A stretch of DNA of 56,564 bases. Origin: Planctomycetia bacterium. GTDB lineage: Bacteria; Planctomycetota; Planctomycetia; Gemmatales; Gemmataceae. The stretch spans positions 1-56,564 of the forward strand of contig SYCV01000057.1 in assembly GCA_005786805.1 (NCBI GenBank), in the 5' to 3' direction. The notes under the pieces were generated by a model, which saw nothing but the letters and a program-made list of their open reading frames with translations, was not told the DNA's origin and ran no database searches. The position numbers were made by a program, and so were the translations under genes. Shown piece after piece: positions 27,199-36,117 of this stretch; the first letter of the stretch is position 1; every line of letters begins with the position of its first letter.

Positions 27199-28035
27199 AT
27201 GCCAGAATTGCCGGAAGTGGAAACTGTGGTCAGGGATTTATACCCCTTATTAATCGGGAAAACCATTGCCAAAGTGGATGTTCCCGGCAAGAAGCTTCGC
27301 AGGCCATGGAATATTCGATGGAATAAATTGCTTGAAAAACAGCAAATAGCCAATGTATCAAGGCGGGGCAAATGGATCATTATTTCCTTTGATTCCAAAA
27401 GGCAACTTTTGATTCATCTGGGAATGACCGGCCAATTATGCGTTTTTGATCGTAAGTTACCCAGGCAATCCCATACCAACTTGGTTTTTTCCCTGAACAC
27501 CGGGGGGGAAGAATTAAGATTTCGTGATATCCGAAGGTTTGGTTCCGCGGATTTATTTCTATCCCAGGCGGAATTGGATGCGTTTTTTAAATCAAGGCTG
27601 GGGCCAGAACCTTTTGACATACCTAGGGATTATTGGCTCAAAACAGTCGCAAAAAGCACGAGAAATTTGAAGGCTTTTCTCCTGGACCAGAAAAACATCA
27701 CTGGGGTTGGCAATATTTATGCAGATGAGTCTTTGCATAAATCCGGTATAAATCCCACAAGGACAGCAAGTTCATTGTCTGAAAAAGAAGCATTGTCCCT
27801 TGCAAAGTGTGTTGGGCAGGTGCTTCAGAGTGCCATTGAAAATAGGGGTTCCACCATAAGGAATTATGTGGGAGGATCTGGATTGATGGGAGGCTATCAG
27901 GACGAATTCAAAGTCTATGGAAGAGCAGGGCAAGCCTGTGGGAAATGTGGTGGTCAAATTGAAAAAATCATTCTTGCTGGAAGATCCACACATTTTTGTC
28001 CGATTTGTCAGCCTAAAAAAATCCACAAGCGGTAG
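27199..28035 (+). CDS. mutM: formamidopyrimidine-DNA glycosylase (Fpg)
   Basis: The ATG at 27199 is chosen because the catalytic residue must be the proline directly after the initiator methionine (MPELPEVETV); AAGGG lies 7 nt upstream. The 278-residue protein shows the helix-two-turn-helix region NITGVGNIYADESLHKSGI and a C-terminal zinc finger (CGKCGGQIEKIILAGRSTHF, then CPIC). It removes 8-oxoguanine and formamidopyrimidines and nicks the strand by beta,delta-elimination. Divergent from trpB. All catalytic and zinc residues are seen. Confidence 0.97.
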   Translation: MPELPEVETVVRDLYPLLIGKTIAKVDVPGKKLRRPWNIRWNKLLEKQQIANVSRRGKWIIISFDSKRQLLIHLGMTGQLCVFDRKLPRQSHTNLVFSLNTGGEELRFRDIRRFGSADLFLSQAELDAFFKSRLGPEPFDIPRDYWLKTVAKSTRNLKAFLLDQKNITGVGNIYADESLHKSGINPTRTASSLSEKEALSLAKCVGQVLQSAIENRGSTIRNYVGGSGLMGGYQDEFKVYGRAGQACGKCGGQIEKIILAGRSTHFCPICQPKKIHKR

Positions 28036-28080
28036 AATCTCACTAAGTGTTTAACTTGTAAATTCATATAAGCGTATTAC

Positions 28081-29829
28081 ATGTCATACAGGGCTTTTAA
28101 AAGATTGTTGGGGGAAACAAGCCTGGAGCGGAAATGCCGCTTTCTCTTCGGCGGTTTCATCCTTCTTTTGATTAGTGGAAGTTTTTCGCTTTACGCATAT
28201 CAAACCGAGCATCTTGCCTATGAGCAAATACCGACGACTTGCAGGTTGCTTGTCAACCAGATTGTGGACCATCTGTTGACTTCTGTGTGCAAGACTGTGG
28301 GTGTTGATGGAAAGCCCGTGGATTCGGCCCTGCCTGTCGCTCCCGAGACAGCCAGGTCGTTGGCTGATTTTCGCAGGCAATGGGAGAAAAATTGGCCAAG
28401 GGCCCTCAAGGAATATCGTTATCGCCTTATAACTCCAAACGCAACCAGGGCGGAAAACAAACCTGATGATCCATACGGGCATGAACAACTTAACGAATTC
28501 ATCAATAACCCCGAAAGAAACGAGGAGAATAAATTATTCCTTTCCAGGTCGGTGAATCACTACTATGCCGCGATTAGGGCAAGCAAGTCTTGCATGGGAT
28601 GCCATACGCAGATGCAAGGGGCCATCAAGGAGAATGATCTTCTTGCCATGATTCAAATCGATGTGGATATTCCAATCGATTCGATTGAAAAACAGGTGCA
28701 TATCAACCGTGCGATTCTCATATCAAATGCGTTGATCACGGCGCTGTTAATCATGGGGGGAAGTTACCTGATTGTCAGGTATGTGATTGTGAAACCCGTG
28801 AAACATTTGAAAGAGGTTAGTGATGCCATCAGTGCCGGGGAATTGAATGTCCGGAGTGAAATTCAGACGGGTGATGAATTTGAGGATCTCAGCCATGCAT
28901 TCAATCGTATGCTTAGAAATCTGGTAAGCATGCAGGACCGGTTGAGGAAGGTCAATACAAACCTTGATCGGAAAGTGGATGAGTTGGCCCATGCAAACCT
29001 CGCGTTGTTTGAATCCAACAAGTTGAAAAGTGACTTTCTTGCCAAGATGTCACATGAACTTAGGACCCCTTTGAACTCGATCCTTGGTTTCAGCGATCTC
29101 TTGATTAACACCCAGAACTTCACGGAAAAACATGTCCGCTGGGCCGGGAATATCCGAAGTTCCGGGGAACAATTGCTGAGTTTGATCAATGAGATTCTGG
29201 ACCTGGCAAAAATTGAAGCCGGTAAAATGGAAGTTTCGATAACCGAGTTTCGCTTTGATGATATTAGCGAAGGGTTGTTGACAATGACCAGGCCGCTGGC
29301 GGAAAAGAAAAATATTGATCTTCAATCCGTTATTCCTCCTGATATCAAAAATCTTAGGCAGGATAGGGGCAAATTAAGGCAGATCCTTGCAAATCTCCTT
29401 TCTAACGCTGTTAAATTTACTCCCGAGGGTGGCAAGGTTGTCCTCAAGGTTGAGCAAGACGGTAAAAATCTTTGCATCACTGTTTCCGATACTGGGGTCG
29501 GTATCGCACCCGAGGAGCAGGAGCTTGTTTTTGAAAAATTCAGACAGGCGGGCAACACCCTTACAAGGGAACACGATGGCACCGGTCTTGGGCTTTCCAT
29601 TGTGAGGGAACTTGCAAAGTTGTTGGGAGGTGAGGTTTCACTTCAAAGTGAATTGGGAAAAGGGAGCACTTTTACTGTTGTAATTCCTATTGAATTAAGC
29701 ACCGAACCAAGACTAGAGGTGGATTTATATTCAGGAAGTGTTGATTTTTCAAAAGCCAGGCGGGTTGAACCACAGTTGGAAGATGATGGCTCCCAGTCAG
29801 GTCGAGATCCTGAATCCAAGGCATCTTGA
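28081..29829 (+). CDS. haem-binding (Tll0287/DUF3365-like) sensor histidine kinase
   Basis: The 582 residues contain a TM segment at about 21-41 and a periplasmic domain at about 42-205 with the haem-attachment motif CMGCH (171-175), in the style of Tll0287-like/DUF3365 sensors. A second TM at about 210-232, a HAMP linker, a HisKA domain with H325 in KMSHELRTPLNSILGFSD, and a HATPase domain (N-box NLLSNAVKF; DTGVGIAPEE; GTGLGLSIV) follow. It is a membrane sensor that probably detects redox state or a gaseous ligand at a c-type haem. No response regulator is adjacent; the nearest is at 37.2 kb and is unlikely to be its dedicated partner. The tail after about 540 is low complexity. Confidence 0.88.
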   Translation: MSYRAFKRLLGETSLERKCRFLFGGFILLLISGSFSLYAYQTEHLAYEQIPTTCRLLVNQIVDHLLTSVCKTVGVDGKPVDSALPVAPETARSLADFRRQWEKNWPRALKEYRYRLITPNATRAENKPDDPYGHEQLNEFINNPERNEENKLFLSRSVNHYYAAIRASKSCMGCHTQMQGAIKENDLLAMIQIDVDIPIDSIEKQVHINRAILISNALITALLIMGGSYLIVRYVIVKPVKHLKEVSDAISAGELNVRSEIQTGDEFEDLSHAFNRMLRNLVSMQDRLRKVNTNLDRKVDELAHANLALFESNKLKSDFLAKMSHELRTPLNSILGFSDLLINTQNFTEKHVRWAGNIRSSGEQLLSLINEILDLAKIEAGKMEVSITEFRFDDISEGLLTMTRPLAEKKNIDLQSVIPPDIKNLRQDRGKLRQILANLLSNAVKFTPEGGKVVLKVEQDGKNLCITVSDTGVGIAPEEQELVFEKFRQAGNTLTREHDGTGLGLSIVRELAKLLGGEVSLQSELGKGSTFTVVIPIELSTEPRLEVDLYSGSVDFSKARRVEPQLEDDGSQSGRDPESKAS

Positions 29830-29848
29830 GGAAATCACTGCCCCTGCA

Positions 29849-30766
29849 TTAGCGGGTTTCCAAAAACTTCAATACTTGTTCCCTTGTTGGTGCTCCTTTT
29901 TGCGCCCCCGGATGCAGGGCTTTCATTGCTGAAGCAGCAGAGGAAAGCCTGATTCGTTCATGAATCGGAAGTCCATCAGCCAAACAGGCGCTGTAAACAC
30001 CATGAAACACATCTCCGCAACCCGTGGTATCGATGGCTTTGACTTTGAAAGCCGGGAAGTGTTTTAAAACCCTGTTTTCCTCGATGTACCAGCATCCCTC
30101 CTCGCCGCCTGTGACCACCACCACTTTTTTCCCGGGAGTGAAAAGTTTATGTGCGATGGCCCCGGGAGAACTGCAGCCTGATATTTTCCGGGCAAACTTA
30201 ATCGATATGATTAGGTGGTCCACAAGGGAGATAAGCTCGTCAAAACCCTGCCACTCGTTTCTTTCAAGGTCCGCCACAACGGGTATTCCCGCCCGCCTTG
30301 CGATCTTGGCGCATCGGATCATGCCTTCAATTCCGTAATGATCGACAAAAAGCACCTTGCTGGAGAGGATTACATTTTCCGCGGGAGAGTCGACAGGGGC
30401 ACCAGTGGATCCATTCAAGTGGAATAATATGGTTCTCGTGTCATTGGATTCATCAACAATTATGAAAGAGTGGATGGGCATGGAATCGTTTTTCCATGGC
30501 ACATGATCAATATTGACTTTCTCAGTGAGGAAAGTGTTTTTGACAAAATCTGAATTGGAATCAAATCCTAGATGTCCTGCAAATGCGCATCTGGCCCCAA
30601 AACGCGATGCTGCAACCAGGGCGTTACCTGTTAAACCACCACATTGCTTGTCGTAATGATTTAATCGAACCTTGGTGTCCTGTTCAGGCCATTTAGGAAT
30701 CCGCAGTATCTCATCCACCGCGACACAACCCATGCCTAGAACATCGAATCCCTTGTTTTCATTCAT
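29849..30766 (-). CDS. PfkB-family sugar kinase (ribokinase-like)
   Basis: The product has 305 residues from the ATG at 30766 (MNENKGFDVLGMGCVAVDE). A longer frame to 30916 would extend into the upstream gene and gives no family sequence. It shows the substrate-side motif GGLTGNALVAASRFGA and the C-terminal signature IDTTGCGDVFHGVYSACL with the catalytic Asp in GCGD. Members phosphorylate ribose, fructose, nucleosides or similar using ATP. The ketohexokinase-like or generic ribokinase subgroup fits best, but the substrate is not known. The start lies 7 nt after the stop of the DUF1549/DUF1553 gene on the same strand. Confidence 0.88.
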   Translation of the reverse strand: MNENKGFDVLGMGCVAVDEILRIPKWPEQDTKVRLNHYDKQCGGLTGNALVAASRFGARCAFAGHLGFDSNSDFVKNTFLTEKVNIDHVPWKNDSMPIHSFIIVDESNDTRTILFHLNGSTGAPVDSPAENVILSSKVLFVDHYGIEGMIRCAKIARRAGIPVVADLERNEWQGFDELISLVDHLIISIKFARKISGCSSPGAIAHKLFTPGKKVVVVTGGEEGCWYIEENRVLKHFPAFKVKAIDTTGCGDVFHGVYSACLADGLPIHERIRLSSAASAMKALHPGAQKGAPTREQVLKFLETR

Positions 30767-30773
30767 TTTTATA

Positions 30774-33188
30774 TCAAGGCCTGTATGCGAATTCGTTGGT
30801 GTTGAACAAAGCGAGACATAAGTCAGCAAAAGCTGCAGCAAGCCCGGGGTTGACTTGCAAACTCTTATTTGTTTTGGGAACGCGGAGCGTGATTTGGCCC
30901 GAAACCACACTTTCAATTCTTTTTTCCTGGTCCTTCAAAAATTTCATCGCACCATCAATTTCTTCCTGGGATGGGGTGCGGCCTAATACTTGCTGCCATA
31001 AAGTCGGTATCCATTCTTCATGCTTGGAATGGGAATTATTGATGATGTTTGAAGCCAAAGTAAGGCATAGTTCCTGGGAAAGTGGTCCATTAAGCAGAGT
31101 CAGGGCCTGGGGCGCGTGAGTGGATGAATTTCTTACAGGGCATGTCACCAGTGTGTCGGGTTGGTCAAAAACCTCCAGGACAGGAAGTCTCACATTTCGT
31201 TTGTTGAACAAATAAATGCTTTTTCGAAAATGTTCCCTGGTGTCAGGAGTCTCGAGCCATAACCCATCCGGTTCACCCTCGGTGAAGATCAGGTCGTAAA
31301 CCTCAGGCTCCAACGGGATTTTGATCATCGGGCCATGATATTTGTGATTCATTTTACCTGCTACAAATATCATTGAGTCTCTTAAAACTTCGGCGTCCAT
31401 TCTTTTCCGATTCATTCGCCAAAGATATTTGTTTTCAGGATCTGTGGCCAATCCTGCTAGGTTTTCATTCTTGGATGTTTGCCTGTAGGTCGAAGATGAA
31501 ACAATAAGCCGGTGAATGTGCTTGATTGACCACCCGGATTTTACAAATTCCAGCGCGAGCCAATCGAGTAATTCAGGATGGGTTGGGGGAATACCCTTGA
31601 TCCCGTAATCGCTGGGTGATGCCACTATTCCCATTCCAAAATGTTGTTGCCATATTCGATTTACCATCACTTTCGCCGTCATTGGATTTTCAGAGCGAAT
31701 CAACCATTGGGCAAGGTCCAACCTGTTGGGCACTTTTCCATTACCAGCTTGCAAAGCCTCGGGTGCAAGAAGTCTAGGGAAGCCCGGTTCGATTCGAGCC
31801 CCCTTGTTTTTAGGGTTACCCCGTTTGAGAAAATTGGTGCCCGGGGTACCATTCTCATAAACGCAGTATGCCTGGGGGGATGGTTGGGGTTTACGAGCTT
31901 CAATATCATGGATCCGGGCTTTGATCCTATCACGCTCCTCCCGTGCCTTTGCTGGTAGCGCTTCCAAAACCTCATCCCAGGTCACTTTTATCAAGGGGTT
32001 GGCTGTTGCAACCAATTTGTGCTGTTGCGGTGAGCGTTGTTTCACGTCGGTGCTCAGGGCTACTCGGGTTTCCTTATCGAGATTTTCGACTTTTGACTTG
32101 GAAAGTTTATCCCTTACCGGCCTGTCTATCGCCTCAACCAAGGCTTTAAGCGGTGCGGTTTGTTGTTTGTGTCGGGAGGCTTCGTCATCAATTATTTTTT
32201 TCTGGGCGGCGGGCACGGTATCGATGTCCTTGAAATAAGTGCTGCCAAAAAAACCTTGCAGCCGATAATAATCCACTTGGGATATGGGATCGATTTTGTG
32301 GTCATGACAACGCGCGCACCCGATGGTTAGTCCCATGAAAACACTACCCACTGCCGTGGTCATTTCTGTGAGATTTTCCTGTCTGAGTATTTCCTGGTCG
32401 GTATTTCCACCCACCATGTGACTCGGACCACAGCGGTTGAACCCAACCGCGTAAAGAAGTTCAGATATTTTTGGATTTCGAAGAATAGCCTGTGCAATAT
32501 CCTCATTTGGCTTGATCAAATTCTTGGCAAGTATATCACCAGCGAGTTGTTCTAGGATGAACTCATAGTAGGGTTTGTCAGAGTTGAAGGCATTTATGAC
32601 ATAATCGCGATATCGCCAGAATTGGGGTCGTTCCCCATCAGCCTCATATCCATTTGATTCCGCATACCTTGCAAGATCGAGCCAAAACAAGCCCCAACGC
32701 TCCCCGTAGTGCGGCGAGTTCAAAAGTCGGTCCACTAATATTTCATATGCGTTCGGCCTTAAATCCTCACAAAATTCTTTTATTTCCTCCTTGGTGGGAG
32801 TAAGTCCGGTAAGGTCAATGGTGATGCGCCTGATTAAATGTTCCTTGCTTGAAGGTTGTGAAGGGGAAAGTTTTTTGAGTTCCAATTTTTCAAGGATGAA
32901 AAGGTCGATTGGGTTTAGTGGCCAGGAAGTGTTTTTAACCACTGGAAAGTTTGGATTTTTCGGGGATTGGAAAGCCCAGTGTGATTTGTCAGCCATTGAA
33001 ATTTCAGGCTCTGAGGGCACTGAAGTTTGTCCAAAAACAAAATTCACTGGCAGGAAAAGAAGAAATAAAGACAATATTTTGAATTTTTCAAGAAATATTG
33101 AAGCATTTTTACCAAAAGAGGAAAAAAACCTCCCCTTAACTCTAATAATTGAATAGGTGGTTGTTTTAGTTGTTGAATTGGCTGTCAT
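30774..33188 (-). CDS. exported DUF1549/DUF1553 (PSCyt2/PSD1) protein
   Basis: The 804 residues have a hydrophobic leader near 36-53 after an unusually long basic N-terminus (about 35 residues), so the true start may be further in. The DUF1549 part includes RRITIDLTGLTPTKEEIKEF, HYGERWGLFWLDLARYAES and the CxxCH-bearing GCARCHDHKIDPISQVDYYR (near residue 293). The DUF1553 part includes NPMTAKVMVNRIWQQHFGMG and IHRLIVSSSTYRQTS. These planctomycete proteins are usually paired with DUF1501; here the partner is distant. No separate N-terminal cytochrome (PSCyt1) domain is present. Function is not established. Confidence 0.93.
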   Translation of the reverse strand: MTANSTTKTTTYSIIRVKGRFFSSFGKNASIFLEKFKILSLFLLFLPVNFVFGQTSVPSEPEISMADKSHWAFQSPKNPNFPVVKNTSWPLNPIDLFILEKLELKKLSPSQPSSKEHLIRRITIDLTGLTPTKEEIKEFCEDLRPNAYEILVDRLLNSPHYGERWGLFWLDLARYAESNGYEADGERPQFWRYRDYVINAFNSDKPYYEFILEQLAGDILAKNLIKPNEDIAQAILRNPKISELLYAVGFNRCGPSHMVGGNTDQEILRQENLTEMTTAVGSVFMGLTIGCARCHDHKIDPISQVDYYRLQGFFGSTYFKDIDTVPAAQKKIIDDEASRHKQQTAPLKALVEAIDRPVRDKLSKSKVENLDKETRVALSTDVKQRSPQQHKLVATANPLIKVTWDEVLEALPAKAREERDRIKARIHDIEARKPQPSPQAYCVYENGTPGTNFLKRGNPKNKGARIEPGFPRLLAPEALQAGNGKVPNRLDLAQWLIRSENPMTAKVMVNRIWQQHFGMGIVASPSDYGIKGIPPTHPELLDWLALEFVKSGWSIKHIHRLIVSSSTYRQTSKNENLAGLATDPENKYLWRMNRKRMDAEVLRDSMIFVAGKMNHKYHGPMIKIPLEPEVYDLIFTEGEPDGLWLETPDTREHFRKSIYLFNKRNVRLPVLEVFDQPDTLVTCPVRNSSTHAPQALTLLNGPLSQELCLTLASNIINNSHSKHEEWIPTLWQQVLGRTPSQEEIDGAMKFLKDQEKRIESVVSGQITLRVPKTNKSLQVNPGLAAAFADLCLALFNTNEFAYRP

Positions 33189-33268
33189 GGTAGATTTTCT
33201 TCCGTGTCTGCTGGTTAGTGATATTTGAAACCAGAAGTTAAACTTATTTTAGGATAAAAAGTTTACTT

Positions 33269-33300
33269 TTGAAACAGTTTGCTGGACATGCGTATATAAT
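33269..33300 (+). promoter_or_regulatory. possible promoter of the sigma-factor gene
   Basis: A perfect TATAAT (33295-33300), preceded by TGCG in the extended -10 position, lies 44 bp before the ATG. A TTGAAA (33269-33274) is present but at 20 bp, longer than ideal. Confidence 0.4.
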
Positions 33301-33344
33301 TTTTTGGTTCTCAAGATAATTACAATTACAGGGCAATCTGAAAA

Positions 33345-34931
33345 ATGAAGAAAAATATCAAAAAGCCTGCTCAGGTTAAAGATGTTGTTCAGAGTTTGGC
33401 TCCTAGGAAAAAAGTAAGCCAGCAACTTACGGTACAATTGCAACCCAATGAGGTTTTCATGCCCTCATTAGCTGAAGAAATGTACTCCCAAATCGAGGCT
33501 GAGGTCTCGGATGAAAATTCTTCAAAGAGTGATACCCGGGATTTTTCCAGTCAGGGTGCTGATGATGCCTTGGGCCTTTATTTGAGACAAATGGGGTCAA
33601 TTCCCCTTTTGAATCGCAAAGAGGAACTTCAGCTTGCAATGGCTTTGGAGCGTCATCGCAATCGTTATCGAAAAGCCGCATTGTCAAATATTTTGACCCT
33701 TTCGCGCGCGATTGAATTGTTTGAGAAAATTCAAAAGGGCGACCTTCCAATCGACCCCCATGTCGATGTCGTTGGCACAATGGGTATTACCAGGGAAAAA
33801 ATCATTGCAAGGCTCCCGTATCATTTACGCACATTAAAAAGAATTATCAATGCTGCAAAAAGTGATTTTCAAGCAATGTTTCGTACCACTTCACAAGCTG
33901 TGAAAAGGCGCCTGGGCAAGGAGATTTGGCTAAAAACTCGCAAATCCATCAAGCTTGTCGAGGAACTTGCGCCCAGGATTGATTTGATCGACAACTGGGT
34001 GGATGATCTACTTTGCAGGTCTTCAAGAATGGAGCATTTGGCATTTGAAATGCGGGGAAGCCTGCGTTCCCGACAGCAAAGGGAGAATCATACCCGTCTT
34101 GCAAAGGAACTTCGTAATCTAAGCTTTTCCTCATTTTCGAATGTTGAGGATTTCATCAAATTTAATGCTGTTTTGGTGTCTCGAAGAGAACTTTATCGAA
34201 AAGCCAGGCGGGATCTTGCCGAGGGGAATTTAAGGCTCGTGGTTTCTATAGCTAAAAGGTATCGCATGCGTGGAATGGCATTTTCGGATTTGATCCAGGA
34301 AGGGAATCGTGGTTTGATGCGCGCGGTTGATAAATTCGAGCATAGACTGGGTTATAAATTTGGAACCTATGCGACCTGGTGGATCAGGCAGGGTATAACA
34401 AGGGCTTTGGCGGATCATGCCCGTACAATCAGGGTTCCTTGTCACCAAGTGGGCACACTTGCCGCTGTGGAAAGGGTTCGAAATGAATTATCCAGCATGA
34501 CAGGAAAAGAACCAACTGCCGAGGAAATCTCTGGAATTGTTGGCGTAAGTCCCGAGGAAACGCAGCTTTTGCGGATAGTTTCCAAAAACCCCCTTAGCAT
34601 TCATGAACCCATGGGTGGGGATGGAGAACGCGCCTTGGAGGATTTTCTTGATGATCGAAGCACCAATAGCCCTGGTATCGCGGTTGATCAGAATCTTTTA
34701 AAGGACCGTGTGCAAGAGGTGTTGAAATCACTCAGCCCAAGGGAGCGTGAGGTTCTTGAACTTAGATTCGGATTGGTTGATGGAAATCCCAAGACATTGG
34801 AAGATGTCGCAAGTACTTATGGCATAACCAGGGAAAGGATAAGGCAGATCGAGGCGAGGGCGATTGTGAAGCTTCGCCAACCAGGTCGCAGTCAGCGACT
34901 CGAACCATTCAGGGAGATTCGAAATTCATAG
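33345..34931 (+). CDS. RpoD-like RNA polymerase sigma factor
   Basis: The 528-residue group 1/2 sigma-70 protein has region 1.2 [26 protein letters not shown] (about residues 73-98) and a roughly 170-residue non-conserved segment. Then region 2 [25 protein letters not shown] to [17 protein letters not shown], region 3, and region 4 [18 protein letters not shown] to [19 protein letters not shown] follow. The complete regions 2.4 and 4.2 mean it should recognise ordinary -35/-10 promoters. Planctomycetes often carry more than one RpoD-like factor, so I cannot tell whether this is the housekeeping one. A strong terminator follows. Confidence 0.93.
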   Translation: MKKNIKKPAQVKDVVQSLAPRKKVSQQLTVQLQPNEVFMPSLAEEMYSQIEAEVSDENSSKSDTRDFSSQGADDALGLYLRQMGSIPLLNRKEELQLAMALERHRNRYRKAALSNILTLSRAIELFEKIQKGDLPIDPHVDVVGTMGITREKIIARLPYHLRTLKRIINAAKSDFQAMFRTTSQAVKRRLGKEIWLKTRKSIKLVEELAPRIDLIDNWVDDLLCRSSRMEHLAFEMRGSLRSRQQRENHTRLAKELRNLSFSSFSNVEDFIKFNAVLVSRRELYRKARRDLAEGNLRLVVSIAKRYRMRGMAFSDLIQEGNRGLMRAVDKFEHRLGYKFGTYATWWIRQGITRALADHARTIRVPCHQVGTLAAVERVRNELSSMTGKEPTAEEISGIVGVSPEETQLLRIVSKNPLSIHEPMGGDGERALEDFLDDRSTNSPGIAVDQNLLKDRVQEVLKSLSPREREVLELRFGLVDGNPKTLEDVASTYGITRERIRQIEARAIVKLRQPGRSQRLEPFREIRNS

Positions 34932-34946
34932 CTGAATTGTTTGCAT

Positions 34947-34976
34947 AATAAAGCCCGGGAAACCGGGCTTTATTAA
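34947..34976. terminator. bidirectional terminator with GAAA tetraloop
   Basis: A 12-bp perfect stem (34947-34958 AATAAAGCCCGG with 34963-34974 CCGGGCTTTATT) closes a GAAA tetraloop between the sigma gene and the convergent lipoprotein gene. Its arms contain the A-run and T-run. Confidence 0.9.
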
Positions 34977-35224
34977 TTATTGTCCGGAGATAATTCCAAG
35001 GGTTCCTGATAAGCCTTATTGACTTCCTCTTCCAAGTTTGAAAGCATTTTCCCGGCATTATCCGCGGTAATTTGGTCCGCCATTACTGGAACTTTGTCGT
35101 TAGACAATCCCCGGGTCTTTTCCTGGCTGTTGCTTAATTCAGCTTTTTTATCCAACTCAGGCAGGGTTACACAACCGGTTGATGTGAAAATACCAAGAAT
35201 CAAGATGGTGGTTAATTTTTTCAT
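34973..35224 (-). CDS. small putative lipoprotein
   Basis: This 83-residue protein has a signal peptide KKLTTILILGIFTSTGC, with the lipidated Cys at residue 18 by lipobox logic. The mature part is short, charged and probably helical (DNAGKMLSNLEEEVNKAYQE). No known family is recognised. It starts 2 nt after the stop of the upstream 166-residue exported protein, with AGGAT as its ribosome-binding site, so the two are very likely translated from one mRNA. Its stop falls in the shared terminator stem. Confidence 0.75.
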   Translation of the reverse strand: MKKLTTILILGIFTSTGCVTLPELDKKAELSNSQEKTRGLSNDKVPVMADQITADNAGKMLSNLEEEVNKAYQEPLELSPDNN

Positions 35225-35226
35225 GT

Positions 35227-35727
35227 TTAATCATCCTTTCGCTGGGCGGATTGATTTTTATTTTTTTTATTGGAAGTGGGAGCCAGCAATTTTTCCGCAT
35301 CTTTGTCAAAATTGGTATCTAATTCCGCCAAGCCGTTTCCATTGGACATCTGGGTGGGAAGTTGCAGACTGGAAGTCTTTCGATTGTACACCGCCTGGAT
35401 CTTTTCCTGGAGAGTGATGATTTTTTCCTGCATGGGATTGTCGTTTTTTGTGATGGCAATTTGCATCAGGCGGTCGCATGCTTCCAGCCTTCTGAAAAAG
35501 GCTTTTTCCTCACGATTAAGGATCTTGCGATTTTGTTCTGCTACCACTGTCTTAGACAATGATTCCTTGTCTTTTAAATCTGCTTCAGGAATAGCTTCTT
35601 TTTTCGCGGAGCCGGAATTCCACCATGTTTTTGGTTTCGGTGGATTTGTCCCACCTGATTCACCAAAAGCCAGGCTGGCGATTGAAATGGTAAAAATACC
35701 AGCGAATGTTATTTTCCTTAGTATCAT
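35227..35727 (-). CDS. exported hypothetical protein, helical
   Basis: This 166-residue protein has a signal peptide (residues about 1-21, IFTISIASLAFG), a proline-containing segment, and then a strongly helical, charged region (about residues 55-125; EQNRKILNREEKAFFRRLEACDRLMQ, then KIITLQEKIQAVYNRKT) that could form a coiled coil. The C-terminus is Lys- and Asn-rich. I do not recognise a family. GGGGG lies just upstream of the ATG. Co-transcribed with the small lipoprotein downstream, suggesting they act together in the envelope. Confidence 0.75.
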   Translation of the reverse strand: MILRKITFAGIFTISIASLAFGESGGTNPPKPKTWWNSGSAKKEAIPEADLKDKESLSKTVVAEQNRKILNREEKAFFRRLEACDRLMQIAITKNDNPMQEKIITLQEKIQAVYNRKTSSLQLPTQMSNGNGLAELDTNFDKDAEKLLAPTSNKKNKNQSAQRKDD

Positions 35728-35879
35728 TTTTCCCCCACTAAAGATCAGTCGTCAACCATTCAGCACGCCCCCGCGGCTGCATGATTTTCAAACAGTGGAG
35801 CGCATATCCTTTTTAATTGGATACTTGTCCATGCCAGTTTAGCGGGAATTCATGATGATTTTTCGAGATTTTTGTTAAA

Positions 35880-36074
35880 TTAGGTGGTTGGGGGAGGCGG
35901 GGATTGCTTGGTTTTGAATGCTTCCTTGCAATAATCCTTGAATTTTTCCATGTTGTAGGAAATGAATAAAAATGCGTGATGTAATGCAAGGTAATTAGGG
36001 TCTGATGGCTCATCTTCATCCTGAAAATCTTTTCTTAATTCGTAAAGCTTGGCCAGCAATTGTTCAGGTGTCAT
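35880..36074 (-). CDS. small hypothetical cytosolic protein
   Basis: The 64-residue product (start MTPEQLLAKLYELRKDFQ) has a helical, acidic pattern and a proline-rich tail. It has no signal peptide. An overlapping 68-codon frame on the same strand lacks protein-like character. The ribosome-binding sequence is weak (AAAAGAA). It lies between the MBL hydrolase gene and the exported pair on the same strand. No function can be assigned. Confidence 0.55.
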   Translation of the reverse strand: MTPEQLLAKLYELRKDFQDEDEPSDPNYLALHHAFLFISYNMEKFKDYCKEAFKTKQSPPPPTT

Positions 36075-36117
36075 ATTCTTTTCACTTTAATTGTTGATGT
36101 TCAAAAAAATAATTCTA

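Noticed and set aside
30767-30916. 50-codon N-terminal extension of the PfkB kinase frame
   Set aside because: It overlaps the coding end of the DUF1553 gene, has no kinase character, and the ATG at 30766 matches the family start.
35813-36019. 68-codon minus-strand frame overlapping the 64-residue hypothetical gene
   Set aside because: Its translation is rich in Thr, His, Asn and Pro without helical pattern; the other frame looks protein-like.
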